Part shown: positions 25,632 to 33,718 of the stretch, piece by piece
How the letters are laid out: each line of letters starts with the position of its first letter
How positions within the stretch are numbered: the stretch's first letter is position 1
Source of the DNA: Candidatus Nomurabacteria bacterium
Lineage (GTDB): Bacteria; Patescibacteriota; Minisyncoccia; Phycocordibacterales; UBA5272
Length of the DNA: 41,192 nucleotides
Direction of reading: 5' to 3'
NCBI GenBank assembly: GCA_028286645.1
Contig: JAQBRF010000004.1
Coordinates: 472,942 to 514,133 of the forward strand
Notes under the pieces: generated by a model
Databases searched by the model: none
What the model was told of the DNA's origin: nothing
What the model saw: only the letters and a program-made list of their open reading frames with translations
Translations under genes and position numbers: made by a program

Positions 25632-26309
25632 TTATTCCTTATCAGCAAGAGCTTCTTTTATAGCTTCTAGAACAAACTTAACAGACGCAACAGAGCCGTC
25701 GTTACCAATGATCGGATACTCTATACCATCTAGTTTACAATCAGTGTTTGAAAGCGCAACTATAGGAATGTGGAGCTGAAGAGCCTCCCTTACACACATA
25801 TCTTCGTGTCTTGAATCAATCATCACTACCGCTGCTGGCAAATTAGTTAATGATGAAATTCCTCCGAAATCGCGATCAAGCCTGTCAATATCACGCTGAA
25901 TTAAAAGCTGTTCTTTTTTCGTATACACTGCAAGCTCTCCTGTTTCCTTTTTCTTCAAAAGATCATGAAGTTTCTCAATTCTCTTTTTTATTTGCGGAAA
26001 GTTTGTAAGAGTTCCTCCGATAAATCTTTCTGTAACATATGGAGCATTAAGTGAAAGCGCTGCTTCTTTTACAATTTGTCTTATTTCTGGCTTTACTCCT
26101 ACAAAGAGAATGGTTTTTCCTGCCCCTTTTAATGCTGTAAGAAATGCTAAAGCATTTTCAAGCTGTTCCTTAGTTTTATCAATATTAATAAAATCTACTC
26201 CGTTATAATTTCCTTCAACAAACGGTTTTACAGATGGATGGCGACGAGTTCGAGAAAATCCGTATTGTAATCCCGCTTTTTGAAGCGCTTCTTTTGTTAT
26301 TTCTATCAT
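25632..26309 (-). CDS. rpsB: 30S ribosomal protein uS2
   Basis: The 225-residue protein has GFSRTRRHPSVKPF, TILFVGVKPEIRQIVKEAA, VTERFIGGTLTNFPQIKKRI and DSRHEDMCVREALQLHIPIVALSNT, split as expected for uS2. It binds the head of the 30S subunit. It is the first gene of an rpsB-tsf unit with a clear promoter and a leader of about 200 nt. Confidence 0.97.
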   Translation of the reverse strand: MIEITKEALQKAGLQYGFSRTRRHPSVKPFVEGNYNGVDFINIDKTKEQLENALAFLTALKGAGKTILFVGVKPEIRQIVKEAALSLNAPYVTERFIGGTLTNFPQIKKRIEKLHDLLKKKETGELAVYTKKEQLLIQRDIDRLDRDFGGISSLTNLPAAVVMIDSRHEDMCVREALQLHIPIVALSNTDCKLDGIEYPIIGNDGSVASVKFVLEAIKEALADKE

Positions 26310-26515
26310 AGTAATTGGTTAATGGTTATTAGTAATTAGTTTAAATGCATTTGGAATTCACCAATGGCCAATAACTAATTACCAATAACCGGATTTATAA
26401 AACATTTGCCTCGTGCCACATAAACATCTCTCCATTGTACAGTTTGTACGCGTCCGTGTTCTTAGAAATGTATGCTCAGGTGTCCAAATCCTGATTTGCC
26501 CGATTGGATGTAACG
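26310..26515 (-). promoter_or_regulatory. Long rpsB leader with hairpins and a possible 8-codon peptide
   Basis: About 200 nt lie between the promoter and the rpsB ATG, unlike the leaderless neighbours. It contains CAAATC/GATTTG and GTAC/GTAC hairpins. GGAGAGATGTTT precedes an 8-codon ORF (26395-26421, product MWHEANVL). It may carry autogenous control by uS2, which is known in other bacteria, but no match to a described leader motif is claimed. Confidence 0.4.
26323..26365. repeat. 43-nt repeat upstream of rpsB
   Basis: Near-identical to 25574-25616. It ends 13 nt before the rpsB ATG. Confidence 0.85.
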
Positions 26516-26521
26516 GAGAAT

Positions 26522-26550
26522 ATTATAGCATAAATGAGACATTTTGTGAA
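26522..26550 (-). promoter_or_regulatory. rpsB promoter
   Basis: TTCACA (26545-26550) and a perfect TATAAT (26522-26527) on the minus strand, with a 17-nt spacer. Confidence 0.8.
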
Positions 26551-26554
26551 TGGA

Positions 26555-26590
26555 AAATAAAAACCGGCAGGCGCATGAAGCGCCGCCGGT
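26555..26590 (-). terminator. Rho-independent terminator of the 512-aa orphan
   Basis: A strong GC-rich stem ACCGGC-GGCGC/GCGCC-GCCGGT with loop TTCAT on the minus strand is followed by a T-rich tail. It ends just upstream of the rpsB promoter. Confidence 0.85.
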
Positions 26591-26632
26591 CGTGAGCTTT
26601 CTAATCCAGGTGTTGCGCCCGGATTAAGCTAC

Positions 26633-28171
26633 TTAATTTTGGTTTGAATGAACCATGTGGAGGCGTCGAGGATGCTCCGAAGCGGCAGGGTGTACTTCTT
26701 CTTCAGACTGGCCCGCAACCTCTCCTTCACCCCCTTCGTCAGGCGTAACTGCCCCTTCGCTCTCAGAGACTGGCGCTCCTTCTCTGTGAAGCGACGCTAA
26801 ACGCTCTATCTGCTGCAGGTCTGGCTGAAGATCCGCTACAGACTTCTGTACCAGGGCCGTGGCAGCTTCATCGCCGGGAAGCGATTTTAGTCTTTCGTCC
26901 ATCTTCCGCCTGATTCCTGAGAGCATCTGCTTCGCATCAAATGCATCAGAAAAGATCAAGTCGTACCCTTCGAATTCCGGAGGCTTCTTAAGCAGGAGCT
27001 GCGTGAAACTCTCCGCCCGATCAACATACGCGGAAAACTGTTGGTAAAACTTGAACTGGGACTGCCTATCCGCTGCACCTTGCATGCACACATAGTTATA
27101 TGCAGCCCAGCCTACGGACATACGCAAGCCTTCGTTCCAATCGAGGAAATGCTTCAGGTGGAGAAAGAAATACCACCATGGCAATTGCTCGGTGAGATCG
27201 CCGGAGGGTTCCCATTCCTCCGGCTCAGGCATAAGCTTCTGCGCCGCCTCAACCAAAGCGGCAAATTGCGGTCTTTTTTCATCGTCATACGCATTCTCGA
27301 AATCTGGATTGTACGGCAACCTTAGGACAGGCGTTAACATTCCTTCGAGTAGGCGGTAGACCGCGACGTACTTGAAGTTATCACTCCTTTCTTCGTTGAG
27401 GGTTTGCTCGATCTGGAAGAGCTGCTCATGACCTGCTTTGAGCTCCCCAGTCAGACTGTGCTCCATTTTTGCCGCAGCTTCATGCACCTCCTTGGTGTGC
27501 GCTCCTAACAATACATAGCCAATTAGGAGTATAGTGAAGGACATGATCCCGCCGATCCACCAGACGATCGCCGTAACGCCCAAAAACGTGTCCAACACCC
27601 ACTTGACCAGAAGTACGAATTGCTCCCAGCTTTCCAAAAGCGTCTGATTTGCAAGCCTCGCTTCTTCCTGCTGAAGCGCGATCTCCTTCTTCTCCTGATC
27701 TTCGACCTGTGTGCAGGACTTCCACTCCACGGTCATTTTCGGGACCAGATCTCCTTTCTTTTTTCTGTCGAAGCAATCCTGGAGCAAAGCTTGCCGGGCG
27801 ACGCGAGCGTAGGCACGAGCCTCCATGGCTGTAGCTTTTGCCTGACTGCTACGGTACTTGCTTGCAATCAGTGGCGGTCCAATGAGAAAGAGGAGGAAGG
27901 TGCAGAAGTACGCTACGCTACGAGTCTTGGAGTACTTCGCCTCCCGCGCAGCATGCCACGAGGTCCAATCCCTCCAATAGCGTGAAGGCGAGTTTGCGAA
28001 TTTCTCCCAGCGTGCTTTTCTCCAAGCGCGCCATTTTCTTACGATCCAGAAACGTGATTCCTTAGGTGGCTCGGTCTCGGGAAGATCTTGTGGATCGCGC
28101 GACTGAAAAACCGCCGGCAACCTTGAAAGACCTTGTTCAACAAAGGACAGTAAATTCGCTGGTAACTTCAT
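26633..28171 (-). CDS. Orphan 512-residue membrane protein, GC-rich
   Basis: The protein starts with about 80 residues rich in Trp, Arg and Lys (RKWRAWRKARWEKF). A membrane segment follows at about 87-105, then a coiled-coil-like Glu/Lys stretch with two Cys, then two membrane segments near 190-225. The long C-terminal domain is helical and acidic and ends in a Glu/Gly/Ser-rich tail. No family recognised. GC content and codon use (CTG, GCG and GGC frequent) differ clearly from the AT-rich neighbours. It has a TTGACA/TAGTGT promoter, a GGGAG ribosome site 8 nt before the ATG, and a strong terminator. Possibly acquired, or a lineage-specific highly expressed gene. Confidence 0.75.
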   Translation of the reverse strand: MKLPANLLSFVEQGLSRLPAVFQSRDPQDLPETEPPKESRFWIVRKWRAWRKARWEKFANSPSRYWRDWTSWHAAREAKYSKTRSVAYFCTFLLFLIGPPLIASKYRSSQAKATAMEARAYARVARQALLQDCFDRKKKGDLVPKMTVEWKSCTQVEDQEKKEIALQQEEARLANQTLLESWEQFVLLVKWVLDTFLGVTAIVWWIGGIMSFTILLIGYVLLGAHTKEVHEAAAKMEHSLTGELKAGHEQLFQIEQTLNEERSDNFKYVAVYRLLEGMLTPVLRLPYNPDFENAYDDEKRPQFAALVEAAQKLMPEPEEWEPSGDLTEQLPWWYFFLHLKHFLDWNEGLRMSVGWAAYNYVCMQGAADRQSQFKFYQQFSAYVDRAESFTQLLLKKPPEFEGYDLIFSDAFDAKQMLSGIRRKMDERLKSLPGDEAATALVQKSVADLQPDLQQIERLASLHREGAPVSESEGAVTPDEGGEGEVAGQSEEEVHPAASEHPRRLHMVHSNQN

Positions 28172-28206
28172 TGCGGGTGCTCCCTAAGTGAATGCGATAT
28201 CCTTTC

Positions 28207-28235
28207 ACACTAAAATATTTTTCATTCTTTGTCAA
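28207..28235 (-). promoter_or_regulatory. Promoter of the 512-aa orphan
   Basis: TTGACA (28230-28235) and TAGTGT (28207-28212) with a 17-nt spacer. The leader is about 30 nt and carries a Shine-Dalgarno sequence. Confidence 0.75.
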
Positions 28236-28250
28236 TTGATTCTTAGATAT

Positions 28251-28273
28251 AAAAAATCGGCCTTATTCGGCCG
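28251..28273 (-). terminator. Terminator at the stop of the 113-aa orphan
   Basis: The stem CGGCC/GGCCG with loop GAATAA on the minus strand is followed by ATTTTTT. It starts at the stop codon of the gene. Confidence 0.8.
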
Positions 28274-28604
28274 GCTTAAGAAGGTGTTGAAGGTTGTAAA
28301 CTAATAGGCTTCTTTCTTGTAAAACGGCGTTTTTAACTACCTCTTGGGAAAAATGAACAAGTTTTAAAAAAAGACTTTGCAGTTCTTCATCGGTAGGGAA
28401 ATCTGTCGCATAAAGGTACTCTTGGTATTCCGGAAATTCAATATGCGATATTTGCCCCAGAAAAACCCATCCTTCTCGCCCTGTCTCCTTTGTATTGATG
28501 TCACACGAAAGATCTAAACGACTCATTCTGGGCATCATATAACTTTTAAAAGCTTCCCAGGTCATAAATCCGTAACTCTCTATCCCACAAACAACTAATT
28601 TCAT
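28263..28604 (-). CDS. Orphan 113-residue protein
   Basis: The ATG at 28604 is chosen because GGGAGAG lies 6 nt upstream; the longer frame has no such site. The product begins MKLVVCGIESYGF and has SRLDLSCDIN and a helical C-terminal half with a Leu-rich end. No signal peptide or known domain is seen. TTGACA/TAGAGT drives it and a hairpin terminator overlaps its stop, so it is a compact single-gene unit next to a similar one. Confidence 0.65.
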   Translation of the reverse strand: MKLVVCGIESYGFMTWEAFKSYMMPRMSRLDLSCDINTKETGREGWVFLGQISHIEFPEYQEYLYATDFPTDEELQSLFLKLVHFSQEVVKNAVLQERSLLVYNLQHLLKPAE

Positions 28605-28634
28605 GTTTCTCTCCCTAAACACTGGTTATTTGTT

Positions 28635-28663
28635 ACTCTATATAGATGAAATCGTTATGTCAA
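28635..28663 (-). promoter_or_regulatory. Promoter of the 113-aa orphan
   Basis: TTGACA (28658-28663) and TAGAGT (28635-28640) with a 17-nt spacer, beginning right after the terminator of the previous unit. Confidence 0.75.
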
Positions 28664-28688
28664 TAATAAAAATCGGCCGTGGCCGATT
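28664..28688 (-). terminator. Terminator of the 92-aa orphan
   Basis: A perfect 8-bp stem AATCGGCC/GGCCGATT on the minus strand, then TTTTATT. It touches the -35 of the next unit. Confidence 0.85.
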
Positions 28689-28691
28689 TGG

Positions 28692-28970
28692 TTAAGAATC
28701 AAAAAGTGAGAACTGTCTGTTTAAACCGAGTTGGGCCAGAATTTCAGGTTGTTCTTCTTCTGATATCTCTCCGAGAACATACAAAGAAATTGCGAACCCG
28801 CTTTTTCCTTTGACCTCTGCCTGCGCCACAAGGGTTTGATCAGGCATCCACCTTGTGGGAGTGCACACTACGAGCTTTATTTTTCGGTCTTTAATGTGCT
28901 TAAGAAGAGAGGTCGTGGTCGAAAAGTTTCCCGCCGCACCATCCCTTTCCGTCAATTTAAATGAAGGCAT
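28692..28970 (-). CDS. Orphan 92-residue protein
   Basis: The product begins MPSFKLTERDGAAGNFSTTT and has a predicted strand KIKLVVCTPTRW and an acidic helix ISEEEQPEILAQLG. The words KLVVC and a following strand faintly recall the start of the neighbouring 113-residue orphan, so the two may be related, but this is weak. It has its own TTGACA promoter (overlapping the end of prfA), a leader with TTGGGG, and a hairpin terminator. Confidence 0.65.
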   Translation of the reverse strand: MPSFKLTERDGAAGNFSTTTSLLKHIKDRKIKLVVCTPTRWMPDQTLVAQAEVKGKSGFAISLYVLGEISEEEQPEILAQLGLNRQFSLFDS

Positions 28971-28998
28971 CGTTATTACCCCAATGATTGTTTCTTTT

Positions 28999-29027
28999 AA
29001 AATACACGCTTAAAATTTATATGTCAA
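28999..29027 (-). promoter_or_regulatory. Promoter of the 92-aa orphan
   Basis: TTGACA (29022-29027) and TATTTT (28999-29004) with a 17-nt spacer, starting directly after the prfA stop. Confidence 0.65.
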
Positions 29028-29993
29028 TTACTCTTCCCCTTCAGCAAACTCCCCTTGGAAATTCTTTAATGCTTCAAAAATTGGTTCGAAATTCCCCTGC
29101 ATTATTTTAGGAATGCCATGAAATGATTCTTTTATCCTATGATCGGTTACTCTGTCTTGTGGAAAGTTATAGGTCCTGATTTTTTCGCTTCTATCCCCCG
29201 TTCCTACTTGAGATCTTTTAGCATCTCTATTCCCGGCGCTTTCTCTTTCGATTTCTAATTGATCAAGTTTTGCTTGAAGCATTTGAAGAGCTCTCTCTTT
29301 ATTTTTTAACTGGCTGCGCTCTATAGTACAGCGCACAGAAAGACCTGTAGGCTTGTGAATTACACGAACTGCTGTTTCTACTTTATTCACATTTTGTCCG
29401 CCAGCTCCTCCGGAACGAGATGTTTCAAATTCTAATTCAGCAGGATTTAGTGTTACTTTTTTCTTTTCTCGTATAGGCATCACCGAAACAGTGACTGTAG
29501 AAGTATGTACGCGCCCATTTTTTTCAGTATCTGGAATTCTTTGTACTCTGTGCACTCCGGATTCAAATTTAAATGTTTCCCAGGCCTCTTTCCCCTTTAT
29601 TTCAAATGATGCATATTTATATCCGCCCACATCACTTACCGAATCATCTGTTTTTTCAAATCCGATTCTGTGGTGCTCGCAATACATACTGTAAGCGGAG
29701 GCAAGCTCTGCGGCGAAAAGTGTGGACTCATCTCCTCCGGCTCCTGCAGAAACTTCTAAGATGAGTGCTTTTGGCTTCTCTTCCTCTTCTTTATCCCTTG
29801 AGGCTATATCTTCCATCTGATCCCAAAGTGCGAGTTTCTGTGCATCAATACTTTTAAGCTCTTCTTCTGCAAGCTCTCTCATAGATTCATCTGTTAACAT
29901 AACCCTCGCCTCTTCTTCGGACTTCATAAGACGCTCATACTCTTGCATGAGGTAAGAGGTTTTCGGATTAGATTTAAAGTCTTCTTCTGACAT
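29028..29993 (-). CDS. prfA: Peptide chain release factor 1
   Basis: The start MSEEDFK at 29993 is supported by TGC-TACACT (30000-30005), 6 nt upstream; a longer frame has no start signal. The 321-residue protein has the PxT codon-recognition motif as PDT within [18 protein letters not shown], which marks RF1 rather than RF2 (SPF). The GGQ hydrolysis motif is in [13 protein letters not shown], and [13 protein letters not shown] follows. It releases peptides at UAA and UAG. The N-terminal domain is somewhat short. Confidence 0.95.
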   Translation of the reverse strand: MSEEDFKSNPKTSYLMQEYERLMKSEEEARVMLTDESMRELAEEELKSIDAQKLALWDQMEDIASRDKEEEEKPKALILEVSAGAGGDESTLFAAELASAYSMYCEHHRIGFEKTDDSVSDVGGYKYASFEIKGKEAWETFKFESGVHRVQRIPDTEKNGRVHTSTVTVSVMPIREKKKVTLNPAELEFETSRSGGAGGQNVNKVETAVRVIHKPTGLSVRCTIERSQLKNKERALQMLQAKLDQLEIERESAGNRDAKRSQVGTGDRSEKIRTYNFPQDRVTDHRIKESFHGIPKIMQGNFEPIFEALKNFQGEFAEGEE

Positions 29994-30012
29994 ATATATA
30001 GTGTAGCAAAAT

Positions 30013-30044
30013 AAAAACACGCATATTTAAATATGCGTGTTTTT
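30013..30044. terminator. Perfect 32-bp palindrome between rpmE and prfA
   Basis: The two 16-nt arms (AAAAACACGCATATTT and its complement) meet without a spacer. As RNA each strand can form a hairpin with A and U tails. It ends rpmE on the minus strand and overlaps the upstream edge of the prfA promoter. Confidence 0.8.
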
Positions 30045-30051
30045 ATTTAAT

Positions 30052-30264
30052 TTAAGACTTCTTAGCTGCTGCTGCTCGTTTCTTAAACTTATCTACTCGT
30101 CCTGTTGAGTCGAGGACCTTATCCTGACCTGTATAAAATGGATGGCAATTCTGACAGATTTCTACATTAATAGTTTCAGTTGTAGCGCCGATAGTGTAAA
30201 CAGCCCCGCAAGCACAAGTCGCAGTAGCATTTGGGTAATATGTTGGATGAATGGATGCTTTCAT
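30052..30264 (-). CDS. rpmE: 50S ribosomal protein bL31, zinc-binding type
   Basis: The 70-residue protein reads [20 protein letters not shown] and has CxC and [10 protein letters not shown], giving the zinc-ribbon form of bL31. The C-terminal tail is basic ([10 protein letters not shown]). A promoter TTGCAA/TATAAT leaves only 2-3 nt of leader. Confidence 0.95.
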   Translation of the reverse strand: MKASIHPTYYPNATATCACGAVYTIGATTETINVEICQNCHPFYTGQDKVLDSTGRVDKFKKRAAAAKKS

Positions 30265-30273
30265 AATTATTGT

Positions 30274-30301
30274 ATTATACCATAAAAGTGCACCTTTGCA
30301 A
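30274..30301 (-). promoter_or_regulatory. rpmE promoter
   Basis: TTGCAA (30296-30301) and TATAAT (30274-30279) with a 16-nt spacer. The -10 lies 9 nt before the ATG. Confidence 0.7.
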
Positions 30302-30302
30302 C

Positions 30303-31658
30303 TTACTTTTGGAGCTTGTCGATATCTGCTTGCATGCTATAAAGCTTCGTCATAACAGAGTTCCCGTATCCTGCACCTGCAGATGAAGATGAACAAGCTC
30401 TACCGGAATAATACTTACACGCAGCGTTTCTTTCAGAAGCCTCATCTCCAGATACAGCCCCTAAATCTTCTAGATATAGCGCGGTAGCAGTAATCGCATG
30501 ATACGGATTCCATGGGTTAGCAACTGAAGCGCCGGTAACGGAAGTAATACGACCTTCAAAAAGCTTCCAAGTAGAAGGAATAAACTGCGAGGGTCCCATA
30601 GCGCCTCCCCAACCAGAAGGCGACCCGCCGCTATACGCTGCGATCCAGCATGATACGGGAGTAGTCTTCGGATCACGCCCCAATCTAGAAGTAATATCAA
30701 GAAATACCGGCACATCTCGAGTCGGATTCATTGTGCGTATTTTTATTGCACCACTTTTAATACTTACTCCATCTCCCGTAGAATAATCAGATAAATTACA
30801 TGTTCCTACATTTACCCCCAGGGATGATTCTTGCATAAGGATGGCAAGAATGAGTGCAGGACGGACTCCTGTTGATTTAGAAGCGGCAAGAGCGTAGTCA
30901 TAAGCTGCACCGAAGGAGATGGCTGCTGTGTCTCGAAGATCAAAAAGACGAGCTCGGATTTGAGCGGCCTCTTTTTGCCTATCCGCTAGAACTTTCTTAT
31001 ATTCAGATTCTTGATTCTTAGTGATAGTAAGAAGAGTGTTCTTTTCTTTTTGATTTGCTGCAACGAGTTTCGCTTCATTTTGCTGAGCTAGCTTTTTCTG
31101 AGTCTCCTCATCCTTAGCGTCTTCTAGTTCTACCTTTACACCTTCTATATCAGCTTTTGTTACCCGAATATCTTGGAAGCTTTGATTGAGAGCTCGGTTT
31201 AATGTAGAAAATGAATCAACGTCAGAAAAGAATGTAGAGAGGCTGTCGCTTTGAAGACTAAAATCAATCAAAGAATACTGCTCTTGGTACTGGGTCTTCC
31301 TCATTATCTGAGCAAGAGAATCTTTTTCCCTGTCCATTTTATCGTTAAGCGCATTGATGGTTTTATCTTTTTCTGAAATATTAATATTTAACTTGCTAAT
31401 AGCCGCATCGTGCGCTTTTATCTGAAGTTTGCTTTTATTTATCTTCGCCTGAAGTACTGCTATATCATTTTTAAGAGAAGTACCTTGAGCCTTAGTCTGG
31501 GTAATGGTGCTATTTAATGCTGTGATCTGTGCTTCCAGATCGGCTAGGTTTTTTTCTAGTTCTTCCCTGCTTTGGGCAAAAGTGGGAGCTGGATGATTAA
31601 TTGCTATTCCAAAGGAAACAATTAAGAGCACAATAAAAAAGGCGACTTTTATCCTCAT
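30303..31658 (-). CDS. Secreted coiled-coil lytic transglycosylase
   Basis: The 451-residue protein has a signal peptide (1-28, cut near TFAQS). A long coiled coil spans about 31-245, like the N-terminal regions of CwlO and EnvC-type cell-wall enzymes. An SLT/MltB-like domain follows at about 250-440, with the catalytic Glu277 in [15 protein letters not shown], and [15 protein letters not shown]. It should cleave glycan strands of peptidoglycan, with the coil acting as a regulatory arm or tether. TGT-TATAAT (31665-31670) is 6 nt before the ATG. Its end abuts the rpmE promoter. Confidence 0.85.
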   Translation of the reverse strand: MRIKVAFFIVLLIVSFGIAINHPAPTFAQSREELEKNLADLEAQITALNSTITQTKAQGTSLKNDIAVLQAKINKSKLQIKAHDAAISKLNINISEKDKTINALNDKMDREKDSLAQIMRKTQYQEQYSLIDFSLQSDSLSTFFSDVDSFSTLNRALNQSFQDIRVTKADIEGVKVELEDAKDEETQKKLAQQNEAKLVAANQKEKNTLLTITKNQESEYKKVLADRQKEAAQIRARLFDLRDTAAISFGAAYDYALAASKSTGVRPALILAILMQESSLGVNVGTCNLSDYSTGDGVSIKSGAIKIRTMNPTRDVPVFLDITSRLGRDPKTTPVSCWIAAYSGGSPSGWGGAMGPSQFIPSTWKLFEGRITSVTGASVANPWNPYHAITATALYLEDLGAVSGDEASERNAACKYYSGRACSSSSAGAGYGNSVMTKLYSMQADIDKLQK

Positions 31659-31717
31659 GTACTAATTATAACAGGAAAAGTCATCTATTGTGACAAAAAT
31701 TACACATATTTTTATAA

Positions 31718-31750
31718 GAAAAGATCGATGCGGGTGGCATCGATCTTTTC
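31718..31750. terminator. Hairpin terminator after rplY
   Basis: The 14-nt arms GAAAAGATCGATGC/GCATCGATCTTTTC with loop GGGTG are complementary and carry A and T tails, so either strand could use it. Confidence 0.8.
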
Positions 31751-31757
31751 TAAATTA

Positions 31758-32399
31758 TTATTTGCTATCAGCTGTTTTTTCTTCTGTTTCATCATCGGCC
31801 ACCTTGCCCTTCGCCTCTACTTCAATAGCGCTCAAATCAGGTGCTTCTATCGGTGCTTCCACTTCCTCTACCGCTTCAGCAATAGAAACGATAACATCTT
31901 CCGGAGTTAAATGATATAGCTCAACGCCAGATGGAAGTTGGATATCACCTACTTTTATAACATCATCTTTTGTAACAAGCTTCGAAATATCTACAGTGAA
32001 CTCATGTGGAAGCTTAGTAGGATCTGCCTCAACAGAAAGTTCATGAAGAACCTTTACGAGCACTCCGCCTTCTTTCACTGCCTGCGATTCTCCAATAAAG
32101 ACAATAGGAGTCTTAACGTGAACTTTTTGTCCCTTTTCGATTACATAAAAGTCAGCATGTATTGGAGTATTTTTTACAGGATCCAATTGAACAGTCTGAA
32201 TCATGGCATTTTCGTTGCCACCTTCTGTATTAAGCACGATAGAGCTTGATTCACCTGCTGACGAAAGAATCTTCTTAAATTCAATTGCGTTAATAAATAT
32301 TGAGGTCGATTTGGTTTTAGAACCATAGTAAACAGCCGGTATAAACCCGTCTTTTTTGGTTTCTTTTGGCGCCCGAGGAAGAGTTGTAATGGAAAGCAT
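31758..32399 (-). CDS. rplY: 50S ribosomal protein bL25 (CTC form)
   Basis: From the ATG at 32399 the product has 213 residues. It has the bL25 N-terminal domain (FIPAVYYGS, NTPIHADFYVI) and a C-terminal CTC domain with HVKTPIVFIGES, then an acidic tail. It binds 5S rRNA, which is notable given the nested 5S genes in this window. TTGATT/TATAAT with a 17-nt spacer puts the -10 9 nt before the ATG. Confidence 0.93.
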   Translation of the reverse strand: MLSITTLPRAPKETKKDGFIPAVYYGSKTKSTSIFINAIEFKKILSSAGESSSIVLNTEGGNENAMIQTVQLDPVKNTPIHADFYVIEKGQKVHVKTPIVFIGESQAVKEGGVLVKVLHELSVEADPTKLPHEFTVDISKLVTKDDVIKVGDIQLPSGVELYHLTPEDVIVSIAEAVEEVEAPIEAPDLSAIEVEAKGKVADDETEEKTADSK

Positions 32400-32408
32400 A
32401 GTTAAGAA

Positions 32409-32437
32409 ATTATACAGCATTTTTAAGCCTAAATCAA
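32409..32437 (-). promoter_or_regulatory. rplY promoter
   Basis: TTGATT (32432-32437) and TATAAT (32409-32414) with a 17-nt spacer. It predicts an almost leaderless mRNA. Confidence 0.75.
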
Positions 32438-32501
32438 GGCTCTATAGGACGAGTCCGGAAGCCGTCTTAATTATGAAGAATAGGTATCGAAATAAATTCA
32501 A

Positions 32502-33596
32502 TTATATGAAGCCATATACTTTCGCCGTCTCCACCAGCATCTTGCTTTGAGAAAACTGCTGCACTACATGCGCATGAAGATTCTGGCCTAACTTTTTAGC
32601 ATAATTTCTATCTTGAATGAGTTTCTTTAGCTCCTCTTTTAGATGATCGTCGTCTTTCGGTTGGACAAGTAGCCCTGTCTGCTCATGGCGGATAATCTCA
32701 GGAATTCCCCCTGTTGTAGTAGTCACCACCGGTAGCATTGCTCTTCCGGCCTCAAGTAATGTGTACGGAAGTCCTTCTTTAATGGATGGAAGGAGGAAAA
32801 TATCATATTCATGAATTCTAAGTGCTGCGTCTGACACATGACCATGAAGAGTTACTATGTCTTCTAGTCTCTTCATTTTTATATACTGTTCGATTTTCTG
32901 CCTATCCTCTCCTTCTCCAAAAATCGAATAAGTTATATTCATATAATCTCCCAGCAATTTACTAATAGCGGACAATCCATATAGCAACCCTTTATTTTTA
33001 TGAAGCTCTGCAATAGTAACAATGTGAGTGGTTCTTGTTCTGGGGGTGATTCTTTCCGGAATTTCTTTATATGGTATCCCAGGATAGACAGTCGTAACTT
33101 TTTTCTTCGTAAACCACATTGAGCAGATATCATGCTCATCTTGTTTAGAAATTGTTATAATTTTATGGACCAGCAGGCACGTAGCCCAAGTGCCTAGATA
33201 ATAAAATAACTTAATCCCTATATTTCTATCTTCTCTAAATGGCGCTCCATGAATTGTAAAAACAATACTCTTAGTCCCCGCTAACCTTCCAGCAAAGGCC
33301 CCTAGTGCCGAGGCTTTCGCGCTATTTAAATGTAAAATCTCAGGTTTAACTTCTTTAATTATTTTATATATGGAAATAAATGCTTTTATTTCGCGAACCA
33401 AGCCTAAGTTTCTGACCATGGATGGTATTGAAATTGTTTTTATATTTGCTTCTGTTAACCTCTCCATAAGTTCGCCTCTTCCGCCGGAAGCGACTGTGAT
33501 ATCGTGGCCTTTCCCAGAAAATGAGACCGCTAAATCATACACATACTTTTGTGCTCCGCCCCAGTTTGACTTCGTAATTACGTACAGGATTTTCAT
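32502..33596 (-). CDS. Family 4 glycosyltransferase (GT-B)
   Basis: The 364-residue protein opens with LYVITKSNWGGAQKYVYDLA, the donor-independent start of GT4 enzymes. HIVTIAELHKNKGLLYGL begins the donor domain, and SIKEGLPYTLLEAGRAMLPVV is the E-x7-E type nucleotide-sugar site. It is cytosolic or peripheral and adds a sugar to a lipid-linked or wall glycan. It is divergent from the sugar-phosphate transferase, and the two probably belong to the same glycan pathway. Confidence 0.9.
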   Translation of the reverse strand: MKILYVITKSNWGGAQKYVYDLAVSFSGKGHDITVASGGRGELMERLTEANIKTISIPSMVRNLGLVREIKAFISIYKIIKEVKPEILHLNSAKASALGAFAGRLAGTKSIVFTIHGAPFREDRNIGIKLFYYLGTWATCLLVHKIITISKQDEHDICSMWFTKKKVTTVYPGIPYKEIPERITPRTRTTHIVTIAELHKNKGLLYGLSAISKLLGDYMNITYSIFGEGEDRQKIEQYIKMKRLEDIVTLHGHVSDAALRIHEYDIFLLPSIKEGLPYTLLEAGRAMLPVVTTTTGGIPEIIRHEQTGLLVQPKDDDHLKEELKKLIQDRNYAKKLGQNLHAHVVQQFSQSKMLVETAKVYGFI

Positions 33597-33665
33597 ATCT
33601 TACAAGAAAGTATATCGTGTTATCACACTAATTTGTAATTTAATAGAGGAAATAGCGAAATGAAG

Positions 33666-33710
33666 TATACCCCCACACCAAAAATTGCATTATTTTGGTG
33701 TGGGGGTATA
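33666..33710. promoter_or_regulatory. Perfect 18-bp inverted repeat between divergent glycan genes
   Basis: The arms TATACCCCCACACCAAAA (33666-33683) and its exact complement (33693-33710) flank a 9-nt loop, 8 nt before the plus-strand ATG. TTGCAT (33685-33690) and TATAGT (33707-33712) with a 16-nt spacer could be the promoter, so the right arm would fill its spacer. It may be an operator. There is no T-run, so it is not a classical terminator. Confidence 0.65.
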
Positions 33711-33718
33711 GTATATAC

